A stretch of DNA of 58,273 nucleotides. It comes from an uncultured Prevotella sp. (lineage in GTDB: Bacteria > Bacteroidota > Bacteroidia > Bacteroidales > Bacteroidaceae). The translations under genes and the position numbers were made by a program. Every line of letters begins with the position of its first letter. Within the stretch, counting starts at the first letter, position 1. Below are positions 1 to 8,939 of the stretch, piece by piece. The notes beneath the pieces were generated by a model that saw nothing but the letters and a program-made list of their open reading frames with translations, was not told the origin of the DNA and made no database searches. The stretch spans positions 1-58,273 of the forward strand of contig CAKPWR010000008.1 in the NCBI GenBank assembly GCA_934196725.1, written 5' to 3'.

Positions 1-284
1 GAAAAGCAATTTCCCCGCTGCTGCTGGTTATCGTTCATGATGAAGAAACTCAATCCGAAGAGCAGGGCAAAGATGCCATACATCTTTCCCGACAGCAGCA
101 AAGCCAGCACATCTGCCATCCAATCATCACACCCCAGCGTATAAGCATGCGCTATGCTTCCATCGTACATATTGAAATGCTCCACGGAGTGATAGAGAAT
201 AATACCTGCCACTGCCAATCCTCGCAAGGCATCAGCCACGTCAATACGGCTGTTTTTCAATCCTAATGTCTTGTAAAAATTCAT
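1..284 (-). CDS. DUF418-family membrane protein (5' part only)
   Basis: The N-terminal 94 residues of a protein that runs off the left edge of the window. The start reads MNFYKTLGLKNSRIDVADAL, followed by RGLAVAGIILYHSVEHF and a second hydrophobic stretch ending in GIFALLFGLSFFIMNDN. This R(I/L)xxxDxLRG-then-helix layout, with the ALLFGLSFF motif, is typical of DUF418 (YeiB-like) inner-membrane proteins, often called acyltransferase-like; their biochemical role is not established. The ATG at 284 is preceded on the minus strand by a Bacteroidota -7 element (TACCTTTG, 317-324). The gene is divergent from the DUF4143 ATPase. The family call is from sequence pattern only. Confidence 0.75.
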   Translation of the reverse strand, partial: MNFYKTLGLKNSRIDVADALRGLAVAGIILYHSVEHFNMYDGSIAHAYTLGCDDWMADVLALLLSGKMYGIFALLFGLSFFIMNDNQQQRGNCF

Positions 285-415
285 TTTGATATTGTATGTT
301 AGTTATTATGAGTTGGCAAAGGTATAACATTTTATTGGAAAAAGCGAATTATCCTCAATGTATAACAAATATTAAGTTTTAATAGAAAAAGAGAAAAAGT
401 CTGCCTTTTCCTTGG

Positions 416-565
416 TTATTCGTTAGAAAAAATGTATCTTTGTTCCGTTATTCGTTAGAAAAAGTGTGTAAAACTTCCGATTATTCATCAGAAAAAGTGT
501 GAACATCTACAGATATTCGTTAGAAAAAGTGTGGAGTTTATGCGATTATTCATCAGAAAAAGTGT
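416..565 (+). repeat. five tandem 20-nt direct repeats upstream of the DUF4143 ATPase
   Basis: Five copies of a unit reading TTATTCGTTAGAAAAAGTGT, with variants TTATTCATCAGAAAAAGTGT and an A for G in copy 1. They begin at 416, 448, 481, 513 and 546, an almost constant 32-33 bp period, or about three helical turns. Copies alternate CGTTAG / CATCAG forms. The last copy ends 5 nt before the start codon at 571. A -7 element (TATCTTTG, 435-442) lies between copies 1 and 2, so copies 2-5 should be in the 5' untranslated RNA. The function is unknown; an operator or RNA-level control of the ATPase gene is an inference. Confidence 0.85.
435..442 (+). promoter_or_regulatory. -7 promoter element of DUF4143 ATPase gene
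   Basis: TATCTTTG matches the Bacteroidota sigma-ABfr -7 consensus TAnnTTTG. It falls between the first and second copies of the tandem repeat, giving a predicted leader of about 120 nt. Confidence 0.6.
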
Positions 566-570
566 AAATC

Positions 571-1881
571 ATGGAAAGAAGCATCTATAATAAACTCGTA
601 GAATGGAAGAATAAGCAAAGCCATAAGCCTCTGATTCTCAACGGAGCAAGACAAGTAGGCAAGACCTACATCCTACAAGAATTCGGAAAAAGAGAATATA
701 AAAAGCTTGCATTCTTCAGTCTCGACAGAAATCAGAAGGCAGCAGAAGTGTTTGAAAAAGGTGGCACAACTGCTGATATGCTGATGGCACTCTCCGCCAT
801 CAGCCAGGTAGATATTACCCCCAACGATACCCTTATGGTACTCGATGAGATACAGGATTGTCCCCAAGCATTAGAAGCTTTAAAGTTCTTTTGCGAGGAT
901 GCTCCTGATATTCATATCATCGTGGCAGGATCCCTACTGGGAATATCACTCCATAGCGGGGTATCATACCCTGTAGGAAAAGTGGAAGAGCTGCGTCTCT
1001 ATCCAATGAACTTCATCGAATTCCTCGATGCCATGGGAAAAGCGAAGCTGGCAAGCATCCTGAAAGAAGGAAATTGGAACGTCATCAATTTACTGGAAAC
1101 AGAATTGATCAGCCTGCTGCGACAATATTATTATGTAGGAGGAATGCCAGCCGCCGTACTCGCCCATGTAGAGCAAAAGGGGCTGCAAGAAGTGCGTTCC
1201 ATCCAGAAACAGATTATACAAGACTATCGCCGAGATTTCTCGAAACACGCACCAGACCGAGAAGTGCCTCGCATTAACATGGTGTGGGATAGTATTCCAG
1301 CGCAACTTGCCAAAGAGAACAAGAAGTTCATCTATGGAGCCGTGAAGAAAAGTGCCAGAGCCGCAGATTTCGAACTGGCCATCCAATGGCTGATAGATGC
1401 AGGACTGGCATATAAGGTTCAGAGAGTCAATACCCCGCGCCTTCCTTTCAAATTCTATGAAGACCTTAACGCCTTCAAACTCTTCATGCTCGATGTGGGA
1501 CTGATGGGAGCGATGGCAGAGACTTCAGCAGAATCGATGCTGGTAGGAGATGGCATTTTCTCTGAATACAAAGGAGCCTTCACGGAATTATATGTCTTCA
1601 CCCAGCTGAAGAGCCAGGATATTTCATTATACTATCATGCTGTGGATAATTCCACAATAGAGATTGATTTCCTAGCCCAATGGCACGACCGGGTTATACC
1701 GATTGAAGTAAAGGCAGAGGTGAACGTCAAGGCGAAATCTCTCAGGACATTCATCACCAACAATCCGGAACTGAAGGGACTCCGCTACTCCATGCTTCCC
1801 TATAAGGATCAAGACTGGATGATCAACGTTCCGCTCTATGCCTGCCTCACATCGTTTGATAAATTACCTGGTATCATTTGA
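571..1881 (+). CDS. AAA family ATPase with DUF4143 domain (copy 1)
   Basis: A 436-aa ATP-binding protein of the COG1373 type. A Walker A motif (NGARQVGKT, residues 24-32) and a Walker B motif (LMVLDE, 88-93) form the N-terminal AAA_14 domain. The C-terminal DUF4143 region carries a restriction-endonuclease-like pattern (IEIDF...IPIEVKAE, about residues 369-387). These proteins are common and multicopy in Bacteroidota and archaea, but their cellular role is not known. The gene stands alone, with tandem repeats upstream (416-565) and a second tandem array that starts in its last codons and passes the stop (1852-1933). A second, diverged family member lies at 52086-53363. Confidence 0.85.
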   Translation: MERSIYNKLVEWKNKQSHKPLILNGARQVGKTYILQEFGKREYKKLAFFSLDRNQKAAEVFEKGGTTADMLMALSAISQVDITPNDTLMVLDEIQDCPQALEALKFFCEDAPDIHIIVAGSLLGISLHSGVSYPVGKVEELRLYPMNFIEFLDAMGKAKLASILKEGNWNVINLLETELISLLRQYYYVGGMPAAVLAHVEQKGLQEVRSIQKQIIQDYRRDFSKHAPDREVPRINMVWDSIPAQLAKENKKFIYGAVKKSARAADFELAIQWLIDAGLAYKVQRVNTPRLPFKFYEDLNAFKLFMLDVGLMGAMAETSAESMLVGDGIFSEYKGAFTELYVFTQLKSQDISLYYHAVDNSTIEIDFLAQWHDRVIPIEVKAEVNVKAKSLRTFITNNPELKGLRYSMLPYKDQDWMINVPLYACLTSFDKLPGII

Positions 1882-1933
1882 TAAACCAGCTGGTATCATT
1901 TGACAAATCAGCCTAATGGCATTTGACAAAAGC
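1852..1933 (+). repeat. 22-nt tandem repeats spanning the stop codon of the ATPase gene
   Basis: Four imperfect copies of a unit such as TCATTTGATAAACCAGCTGG-TA, beginning at 1852, 1874, 1896 and about 1919. Copy 1 encodes the last residues of the ATPase (SFDKLPG), and copy 2 contains its stop codon. The period of 22 nt is not a multiple of three, so gain or loss of a unit would change the C-terminal tail. Confidence 0.75.
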
Positions 1934-1952
1934 TTCGATTCTGACGGGTATG

Positions 1953-2564
1953 TCAGAATCGAAGTACAAGCCAATCATCGAACTTCACGTTCTGGAAAGT
2001 ATGGATGCCCAGCTTCTCGGCAGCCTCACAGTTTTCCTTCAAATCGTCGATGAAGAGAGTTTCGACGGGATGGATGTTCGCCTGCCGGATTACCTCCTCA
2101 TAAATACGGGCATCAGGCTTAGCCAGATGCATTCGCTGAGAGAGGAAACAGTGCTCGAAATAATCCTCTACCCCATGGTTCTGATAAGGGAAGAGACGCT
2201 CCACGCAATAATCCCAATGTATATCAATGGTATTGCTCAAGAGGAAGAGGCGATAGCCAGCCTTCTTCAACTGCAGGAGTCGCTCCTTTTTCTCATCAGG
2301 AATCACCACCAGCATCTTGTTGGCAGCATCGATGATGTCTTCATTCGTCACATCAGCTCCAGTCAACTCACTGGCTGCATCGCAGAACTCCTCGGTGGTA
2401 ATCATTCCCACACCCAGCTTGCTCATCAGCTTCATTCCCTCACTCTGAGGATTCGGATCAACCAACTCCCCCATTCCTATCGCCTTGAAAGCCCCGATGC
2501 ATCCTTCCGGATTGAGCTTCACCAAGACATTACCTAAGTCAAATATGATATTCTTGTATTGCAT
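1953..2564 (-). CDS. HAD-superfamily hydrolase, subfamily IA (YihX-like)
   Basis: A 203-aa cytoplasmic HAD phosphatase. Motif I is FDLGNVLV near residues 8-15, with the first Asp as nucleophile. Motif II Ser/Thr sits in LLSNTID, motif III Lys in AKPDARIYEEV, and motif IV is FIDDLKEN. The FDLGNV form of motif I is shared with YihX-type sugar-phosphate phosphatases, so a small phosphorylated sugar is a plausible substrate; this is inferred from the family. A -7 element (TACTTTTG on the minus strand, 2618-2625) lies upstream. The gene converges on the DUF4143 ATPase and the 22-nt repeat array. Confidence 0.85.
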   Translation of the reverse strand: MQYKNIIFDLGNVLVKLNPEGCIGAFKAIGMGELVDPNPQSEGMKLMSKLGVGMITTEEFCDAASELTGADVTNEDIIDAANKMLVVIPDEKKERLLQLKKAGYRLFLLSNTIDIHWDYCVERLFPYQNHGVEDYFEHCFLSQRMHLAKPDARIYEEVIRQANIHPVETLFIDDLKENCEAAEKLGIHTFQNVKFDDWLVLRF

Positions 2565-2916
2565 AATCTATACCTTATTTTGAATCACACTTTTAATCTT
2601 TAATCAGATACATTCTGCAAAAGTACAGTAAATTCGGGAGAGAACAAATAATTTTGGAAAGGAATGGCGGGAATATAACATTTATTAGTAAAAGAGGAAT
2701 ATTCCTAAGAAAGAAAATCAGGCAAAAACACCCGGAAAATGAGGAAAAAAGAGAGTTATCTTCATATTACACACTAAGTACCATTTCCAAACTATTACGT
2801 ACTATTCATATATTAACCTTCTATCATTCTGTCACTTATACGTTTTAGCTATATACATTAGCAAAACTGGACTTTTTGCTTTATTTACGTATTTAAGTTT
2901 CTTTAGAATTTTTAAA

Positions 2917-2931
2917 ACGTATTTTTTACGT
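2917..2931 (+). promoter_or_regulatory. candidate NrtR/AraR-like operator, esterase promoter
   Basis: Perfect 5-5-5 inverted repeat ACGTA-TTTTT-TACGT, 18 bp upstream of the -7 element at 2950-2957. About 100 bp around it is closely similar to the promoter of the regulator at 30790, including TTTAAGTTTCTTTAGA-type sequence. The rest of the 2565-3080 gap is AT-rich and shows nothing else that I recognise. Confidence 0.6.
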
Positions 2932-2949
2932 ATTTACCTTGTTTTTTTG

Positions 2950-2957
2950 TATCTTTG
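2950..2957 (+). promoter_or_regulatory. -7 promoter element of carboxylesterase gene
   Basis: TATCTTTG followed by CAACAAAA matches the Bacteroidota -7 consensus. It predicts a leader of about 115 nt before the ATG at 3081. Confidence 0.65.
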
Positions 2958-3080
2958 CAACAAAAATGAATCCATAGTCAGACCAACATCAAATAGAATG
3001 ATTATGGAATATAATGATATACAGAATAAACAAAATAAATATATTTGCTATACAATTTCTAATCTGAAACCGAAAAGAAT

Positions 3081-4664
3081 ATGAAGAAAATGGTATTGAT
3101 ACTCTTAGCGCTAATGAGTATAAACAGTTGGGCGCAACCCCTGGTTCGAACGCACGTAGAAACAGGTGATGTAGAAGGTGTACTGAATGGCAATGACCTG
3201 GCTCTTTACAAGGCCATCCCATACGCAGCTCCACCAGTAAAGAATTTGCGTTGGCGCGAGCCGCAACCAGCAAAAGCCTGGGAAGGAACGAGAAAATGTG
3301 ACCAGTGGGGACCATGGATTCCACAACCTTCCCGTCGTGATGGTACCAAGCCTGTCATGAGCGAAGACTGCTTATACCTATCAGTAACAACTCCTGCTAC
3401 CCGTAAAGATGAGCAGCTCCCTGTGATGGTATGGATACATGGGGGTGGATTCCAGACAGAACATTATGCACAGTACGACTGGAGTAATCTTGCCAAAAAA
3501 GGATTAGTAGTGGTATGTATAGAATATCGTGCAGGCGTCTTAGGATTCATGGCTCATCCGGAACTGACCAAAGAGTCGAAGAACGGACATTCCGGCAATT
3601 ACGGTTTACTCGACCAGGTATATGCCTTGAAATGGATTCAGCGCAATATTGCATCTTTTGGTGGTGACCCACAGAAAGTAACCATCTTCGGTGAATCAGC
3701 TGGCGGTATGAGCGTTGCCACTCTCTGTTCCTCCCCACTAGCCAAAGGACTTTTCCGGGCAGCAATTTGCCAGAGTGGTGGTTCCATGAGTCCATACGCT
3801 GATTACCGCAAGAGTCATGTGGTGAATGCCTCCCAAAAAGGAGCAGAGCAGCAGGGAATCAAATTCCAGAAGTTTTTGGGGAAGAAATCACTCAAACAGT
3901 TGCGCCAGATGGATGCCCTCAGCCTAGTGGGCGACAGCGTAGGATTTTACGATTTCTGGCCATGTGTAGATGGTTACGTCATTGCTGGTGACCAATATCG
4001 TCAATATGAAAGAGGCGACTACAACGATGTACCAGTCATGATCATGACCAATAGCGATGAAGGAGCCTTGTGGGCCTGGCCAATGCCTGTAGATCAATAT
4101 AAGAAATATGTAGAACAGACTTTCGAAAAGTTTGCGCCCGAAGTGATGAAGCTATATCCCGGCAACAATACGGATGAGACCTATACCTCTTATGGTGATT
4201 TGTTCCGCGATACCGCATTCGGTTGGCCATCGTATGCATGGGCTTGCCTTCAGAGCAAGACGGGCAAGAGTCCTGTATATGCAGCGTATCTTTCACAGCC
4301 TTCCCGATTCAGCAATGTGGGAGGCAAGAAACGACATGGCGTATCACATGTAGATGATCTCTACTACATCAACGACCAGTTCAAAAAGAAGAATAAGAAA
4401 GGCAGATTCAACATTGAGCTGGCAGTGAGTGAAATCATGCAGATGTACTGGGTGAATTTCGCCAAGACGATGAATCCGAATGCACCAGGATTACCTTACT
4501 GGCCATCCTTTGACAAGGATAAGCCAACGACCATGAAATTCTGCAATGGCGCCTCTCTCATCAACGTTCCTAACCGTGAACAGATAGAATTGATGCAACG
4601 GTTCTACGATTGGAAACGTGGTGAGACAGAGCGTGAGCGTGCCGGAAAGAACAGCTCTAAATAA
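3081..4664 (+). CDS. secreted type-B carboxylesterase
   Basis: A 527-aa alpha/beta-hydrolase of the carboxylesterase type-B (PF00135) family with an N-terminal signal peptide (MKKMVLILLALMSINSWAQ). The oxyanion motif HGGGF is present. The catalytic triad reads as Ser206 in FGESAGG, Glu327 in SDEGALW and His423 in GVSHVDDL. It probably removes acyl groups such as acetyl, feruloyl or caffeoyl from plant glycosides in the periplasm or at the cell surface; the acyl group is not known. It is transcribed from a promoter carrying the same ACGTA-N5-TACGT box as the SusCD and TonB-receptor promoters, which ties it to the locus. Its stop overlaps by 8 nt the stop of the convergent regulator gene. Confidence 0.85.
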   Translation: MKKMVLILLALMSINSWAQPLVRTHVETGDVEGVLNGNDLALYKAIPYAAPPVKNLRWREPQPAKAWEGTRKCDQWGPWIPQPSRRDGTKPVMSEDCLYLSVTTPATRKDEQLPVMVWIHGGGFQTEHYAQYDWSNLAKKGLVVVCIEYRAGVLGFMAHPELTKESKNGHSGNYGLLDQVYALKWIQRNIASFGGDPQKVTIFGESAGGMSVATLCSSPLAKGLFRAAICQSGGSMSPYADYRKSHVVNASQKGAEQQGIKFQKFLGKKSLKQLRQMDALSLVGDSVGFYDFWPCVDGYVIAGDQYRQYERGDYNDVPVMIMTNSDEGALWAWPMPVDQYKKYVEQTFEKFAPEVMKLYPGNNTDETYTSYGDLFRDTAFGWPSYAWACLQSKTGKSPVYAAYLSQPSRFSNVGGKKRHGVSHVDDLYYINDQFKKKNKKGRFNIELAVSEIMQMYWVNFAKTMNPNAPGLPYWPSFDKDKPTTMKFCNGASLINVPNREQIELMQRFYDWKRGETERERAGKNSSK

Positions 4665-5466
4665 TTACAGCATCGTTCTTTTCCAGCAGTTCGTCATATT
4701 TAGCCTTATCAAATATATATAAATAAGGTGAACGGTGGGCGCCGATATGCAGGCGTTCCACCATTTTTTTTATCAAGCCGAGATTCGTGAGCTTCTTGGC
4801 AAAGTTACGCTGATCGAGTTTGCGGTTCAAAATCGTCTCATAAAGAGCGTGAATATCTGGAAGCGTAAATTTTTCAGGAAGCAAGCTATATCCAAGAGGA
4901 CGGAAATAAGAGTCCTTACGTATGGTTCGCATCGCACAATCTATCATTTCACGATGGTCATAGATAAGTTCTGGCAAATCACTGATATCATGCCAAGCAC
5001 ATTCCTCATTAAAAAAATCGCCAGACGGATTCACTAATGAATACTCAGTAAGAGCATAAAAACAGGTAGAGACATGTGTCTGGAATACCCAATTATTATC
5101 AGCTACCACGAAACCCTTATCCCGCAACTCCTGCTTAATTACTTCGGTATAATCCTGATCTCGCCCAGGTTTGCTGAAAACACGACACTGATGCAATTCC
5201 AGATTTTCCAATCGGGTACGTTCACGCACCGTCTGTTCGGCAGCCTCCTCCAATGTCTGCGTACGCATCACCAGACGACCAGGCAAAATCCAGTTCTCAG
5301 AATAATAAGGTCGGACCAATAATACTTTCAAAGAACGTTCGTGATAGCCAAGAATAACTACCTCTACACTCATATTGGGATAATAAAGCTCAGCACCATG
5401 GTCAAACAGTTCTTGCATCTTCTTGAATTGCTCTGGTGGCAACTCCGGTAAGTTATGTCTAATCAT
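4657..5466 (-). CDS. NrtR/AraR-like transcriptional regulator (Nudix-derived), copy 1
   Basis: A 269-aa protein. A Nudix-fold N-terminal domain (VEVVILGYHERSLKVLLVRP, from residue 34) precedes a C-terminal winged helix (LLPEKFTLPDIHALYETIL onward). The Nudix box position (about residues 63-86) reads GRLVMRTQTLEEAAEQTVRE and lacks the catalytic REx2EE pattern, as in NrtR-family sensors that bind but do not hydrolyse ligand. In Bacteroides thetaiotaomicron the family member AraR responds to L-arabinose. The start at 5466 (MIRHNLPELP) is chosen because a -7 element (TATCTTTG, 5485-5492) lies just upstream and excludes the longer ATG at 5577. It is divergent from susC and is a paralogue of the regulator at 30790. 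Confidence 0.8.
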   Translation of the reverse strand: MIRHNLPELPPEQFKKMQELFDHGAELYYPNMSVEVVILGYHERSLKVLLVRPYYSENWILPGRLVMRTQTLEEAAEQTVRERTRLENLELHQCRVFSKPGRDQDYTEVIKQELRDKGFVVADNNWVFQTHVSTCFYALTEYSLVNPSGDFFNEECAWHDISDLPELIYDHREMIDCAMRTIRKDSYFRPLGYSLLPEKFTLPDIHALYETILNRKLDQRNFAKKLTNLGLIKKMVERLHIGAHRSPYLYIFDKAKYDELLEKNDAVII

Positions 5467-5484
5467 ATTTATTTTTTTTGCATA

Positions 5485-5492
5485 CAAAGATA
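5485..5492 (-). promoter_or_regulatory. -7 promoter element of regulator copy 1
   Basis: Minus-strand TATCTTTG, about 18 nt upstream of the chosen start at 5466. It gives a very short leader. Confidence 0.55.
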
Positions 5493-5733
5493 CAACATAA
5501 TTTCGAACCAAGGCTCCTAATAGAGCGAAAATTATTCTAATTTTAGTTAACCCCACCTCAAATAAGCATTCTGTCATTTCTATCTAGAAACACAATTCAG
5601 GCCATAATATGACCATTAAGAACTCGTTAATTACTCACGAAAAACATACTTTTTTTTTAACAAAACATATATTCTGTATATTAAACGGAATAAAATTGAA
5701 CAAATAAACGTTAATTCTTTAATAAAAGCTATT

Positions 5734-5748
5734 ATGTATTTTGGACGT
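5734..5748 (+). promoter_or_regulatory. candidate NrtR/AraR-like operator, susC promoter
   Basis: Inverted-repeat-like box ATGTA-TTTTG-GACGT, 15 bp upstream of the susC -7 element at 5764-5771. From the box through the -7 element it is nearly identical to the TonB-receptor promoter at 30531-30568, sharing TTTGGACGTA and ACTTTTTTnCTTATCTTTGC. Confidence 0.6.
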
Positions 5749-5763
5749 ATTAACTTTTTTACT

Positions 5764-5771
5764 TATCTTTG
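5764..5771 (+). promoter_or_regulatory. -7 promoter element of susCD
   Basis: TATCTTTG followed by CAACC. Its position rules out the upstream ATG at 5734 and sets the SusC start at 5818. Confidence 0.7.
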
Positions 5772-5817
5772 CAACCAGATAAACATCATAATTTACTTAT
5801 TAATTAACAATCAGAAT

Positions 5818-8800
5818 ATGAATAAAAACCAAAAAACTAAAAGACTTGACCGTCGAACAAATTCGATGATGTCTGGTCGTTGGATTGCTCTCACTGCAGG
5901 GCTGGTGTTCTGTTTGACTTCTGCCACGGCACAAACAAAAGTGACCGGCAAAATCACAGATCAGATGGGAGAACCTATTATTGGTGGTAGTGTAATGGAA
6001 AAAGGTACCAGCAATGGTGCGATTACCGATCTTGATGGTAATTTTACCCTTACAACCAAGCAAAAAAATGCCGTACTCGTTTTCTCGTATGTGGGTTACA
6101 AGACGCAAGAGTTATCTGCTTCAGACAAGATGAAGATTACCCTGAAGGAAGCAAGCGAACTTTTGGAAGACGTAGTCGTTGTGGGCTACGGTGTCCAGAA
6201 AAAGAGTTCGGTTACGGGTGCCATCAGTCAGGTAAAGTCTGAAGACATGGAGCATCGCACTTTGTCGAATGCCCAGTCGGCTCTTCAGGGAAAGACTGCA
6301 GGTGTACAGGTCATCGGAGCCAATTCTCCAGGAAAATCACCAACTATCCGTGTTCGCGGTGTATCCTCTAATGGTACATGTGAACCTCTTTATGTTGTAG
6401 ATGGTATCCGTCTTTCAAACATTGCCAACCTGGACCCTAACACGATAGAGAGTATGGAGGTACTGAAAGATGCCGCCTCTGCTGCCATCTATGGTGCCGA
6501 AGCAGGTAATGGTGTTGTTCTCATCACAACCAAGAAAGGTAAGACTGGTAATGCCCGAATCTCTTACGAATTTCAATGGGCATCACAGAGCGTATGCAAT
6601 AAGCTACGACTCCTCAATGCAGAGGAATACATTAATTATATGTCAGAGAGTGGTGTAAAGACACGTGAAGCTTTGGAAGCCAACTGGGTGAAAGGAACCT
6701 CAACCGACTGGATTGATGCGACTTTCGAGGACAGCAAGCTGATGAAACACAATCTGAGTGTATCAGGCGGCAACGATAAGGGAGCTTACTTCGTATCCTT
6801 ATCTCACATGAAGGACGATGGTGTTATCAAGGGTGATGCCGACCGCTACAACCGCTTGGCAGGTACCATCAATGCCAACTACCGCATGCGCCCTTGGCTC
6901 AATGTCGGAACAACCAACAATATCGACCGCTTTGAGCGTGGTGAAGTAGAAACCGGTGAATTTGGAACCGGCCTCATCTTCGGTGCATTAAACATGGATC
7001 CACTCACCCCAGTCACCTATGGCAGCACATTGCCATCTCATGTTCAGAAACTGTTGGATAGTGGCAAGAAGTTGAGCAAAGATTCCAATGGCAATTACTA
7101 TGGTGTATCAGATATCGTAACCGGAGATGCCATCAACCCACTCATCAACCGCGACCGCAAGGTGGTAGATGTTGACGGATTCCGAGTATCAGGAAGTGTC
7201 TTTGCAGACATCAACCTGTTCAAAGGGCTCGTATTTACCAGCCGTTTCGGTTATGGTCTTTCTTCCTCCAGCTATCATGCCGCCGAGCATCCATATTATG
7301 CCAACACAGAGCGCAATCTGGATTATGCACAGGCTGTATCCCTCTGCGAGAACAGCATCTATTATCAGTGGGAGAACTTCGCCAACTTTACTCATACCTT
7401 TGCAGATGCACATACCCTCACAGCAATGGCAGGTATGTCTTTCCAGAAGAATGAGCATGATGAAACCGGCGTAACATTACAGCCTAACGGTGAAGATGCA
7501 GTCCGCAAAGATGCAGATGGTTTCTTCTATCCAAACTATGCTTCCTCTACTTCTACCCGTATGGTTAGAGGTGAAAAATACAAATCGGCAAAGTACTCAT
7601 ATTTCGGACGCATAGGCTATGACTATAAAGGTCGCTATATGTTGCAGGCATCTCTCCGTGCCGATGCTGCCGATTTGTCGATGTTACCAAAGAACAATCG
7701 CTGGGGCTACTTCCCTGCCGTATCAGCAGGTTGGACCATCAGTCAGGAAAAGTTCTGGGAACCATTGCAGAATGCCATCCAAAGTTTGAAGTTCCGTGCT
7801 TCCTGGGGACAAAACGGTTCTTTGGCTTCCCTGGGCAATTATCTGTATTCTACCACAATTGTTACCAATGGTGGATATAACTACATCACAGGAACCAACC
7901 CGTCAACAGTGGGTAATCCTGACTTGAAATGGGAAACTTCAGATCAGATAGACCTTGGTCTTGATGGACGTGCCTTTGGCGGAAGAATGAATTTCGGCAT
8001 CGACTACTATGTGAAGAAGACTAAGGATCTTCTGGTTGGAGGTACCCGTCCTACATTTACCCTCGGTGGCAAGATGCCAGTAGTAAATGCTGGCGATGTA
8101 GAGAACAAGGGTTGGGAGTTCGAGCTTGGCTGGCGCGACCATATCGGCAAAGATTTCCAGTATAGTATTCGTGGCAACCTGGCAACACTTCACAATGAAG
8201 TAACCTTCCTCGATCCATCATTGAGCCGTATTCAAGGTGCAACGACCGATGGATATTATAAATACCCTACATATTTTGAGAAGGGACATGCAGCTTACTA
8301 CTTCCGTGGCTACAAGTTTGAGGGAGTAGATCCTGCTACTGGTGATCCTATCTTTGCAGACCTCGACAATAGTGGAACCGCAGGTGATGACGGCGATATG
8401 ACTGATTTGGGCAATGCACTGCCAAAGTTCACATACGGTATCACCTTAACCGCTGCCTGGAAAGGCATCGACCTGCTGGTATTCGGTTCAGGTTCTTACG
8501 GCAATCATAACTACCTGCAGATGACAAGCAAGGAGGCCGCCCTCAACAACCGCTTAAAAGAAGTTTTCTACGACGGTCGTTGGACTACAGCTGGCAGTGA
8601 AGCTGCGAAGCCACGTGCAGGTATGAACAACATGGACAAGTATCTCTTATCCAGCGCAATGGTTTATGATGCAAGCTATTTCAAGATCAAGCAGATTCAG
8701 CTGGGATACACCGTGCCTAAAGCTTTGCTTCGCAAGACACGCTTCATCGAGAACCTTCGTCTCTACTGTTCACTGGAGGACTTCTTCACCTTTACAAGCT

Positions 8801-8913
8801 ATCCAGGACTCGACCCTGAAATTTCGCCACTTACCTACTGTGCTATGGGCGTAGATAAGGGCAGTTATCCTAGCTCAAAGAAGGTGGTACTGGGCTTCAA
8901 CATCGATTTCTAA
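5818..8913 (+). CDS. susC: SusC-like TonB-dependent glycan transporter
   Basis: A 1031-aa outer-membrane transporter. The start is MNKNQKTKRLD, because the longer reading frame from 5734 begins upstream of the -7 element. A signal peptide ending near ATAQ is followed by a CarboxypepD_reg-like domain (VTGKITDQMGEPIIGGSV). Then come a TonB-box region (EDVVVVGYG), the plug domain (ALQGKTAGVQVIG, IRVRGVSS, PLYVVDGIRL, LKDAASAAIYG) and the barrel. The C-terminus ends in an aromatic residue (LGFNIDF), as expected for Bam-inserted barrels. It imports oligosaccharides or glycosides captured by the adjacent SusD, 26 nt downstream. The substrate is not evident from sequence; the locus suggests rhamnose-containing plant glycosides. 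Confidence 0.93.
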   Translation: MNKNQKTKRLDRRTNSMMSGRWIALTAGLVFCLTSATAQTKVTGKITDQMGEPIIGGSVMEKGTSNGAITDLDGNFTLTTKQKNAVLVFSYVGYKTQELSASDKMKITLKEASELLEDVVVVGYGVQKKSSVTGAISQVKSEDMEHRTLSNAQSALQGKTAGVQVIGANSPGKSPTIRVRGVSSNGTCEPLYVVDGIRLSNIANLDPNTIESMEVLKDAASAAIYGAEAGNGVVLITTKKGKTGNARISYEFQWASQSVCNKLRLLNAEEYINYMSESGVKTREALEANWVKGTSTDWIDATFEDSKLMKHNLSVSGGNDKGAYFVSLSHMKDDGVIKGDADRYNRLAGTINANYRMRPWLNVGTTNNIDRFERGEVETGEFGTGLIFGALNMDPLTPVTYGSTLPSHVQKLLDSGKKLSKDSNGNYYGVSDIVTGDAINPLINRDRKVVDVDGFRVSGSVFADINLFKGLVFTSRFGYGLSSSSYHAAEHPYYANTERNLDYAQAVSLCENSIYYQWENFANFTHTFADAHTLTAMAGMSFQKNEHDETGVTLQPNGEDAVRKDADGFFYPNYASSTSTRMVRGEKYKSAKYSYFGRIGYDYKGRYMLQASLRADAADLSMLPKNNRWGYFPAVSAGWTISQEKFWEPLQNAIQSLKFRASWGQNGSLASLGNYLYSTTIVTNGGYNYITGTNPSTVGNPDLKWETSDQIDLGLDGRAFGGRMNFGIDYYVKKTKDLLVGGTRPTFTLGGKMPVVNAGDVENKGWEFELGWRDHIGKDFQYSIRGNLATLHNEVTFLDPSLSRIQGATTDGYYKYPTYFEKGHAAYYFRGYKFEGVDPATGDPIFADLDNSGTAGDDGDMTDLGNALPKFTYGITLTAAWKGIDLLVFGSGSYGNHNYLQMTSKEAALNNRLKEVFYDGRWTTAGSEAAKPRAGMNNMDKYLLSSAMVYDASYFKIKQIQLGYTVPKALLRKTRFIENLRLYCSLEDFFTFTSYPGLDPEISPLTYCAMGVDKGSYPSSKKVVLGFNIDF

Positions 8914-8939
8914 TGACAAAGACTAAAAATGAATGAATT

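Noticed and set aside
2654..2848. 64-codon frame upstream of the carboxylesterase
   Set aside because: It has AT-rich, basic, unstructured composition and no promoter close by. It lies in the region upstream of the ACGTA box.
5734..5817. 28-residue N-terminal extension of SusC
   Set aside because: The extension begins inside the ACGTA box and contains the -7 element, so it cannot be in the transcript. The signal peptide follows the ATG at 5818.
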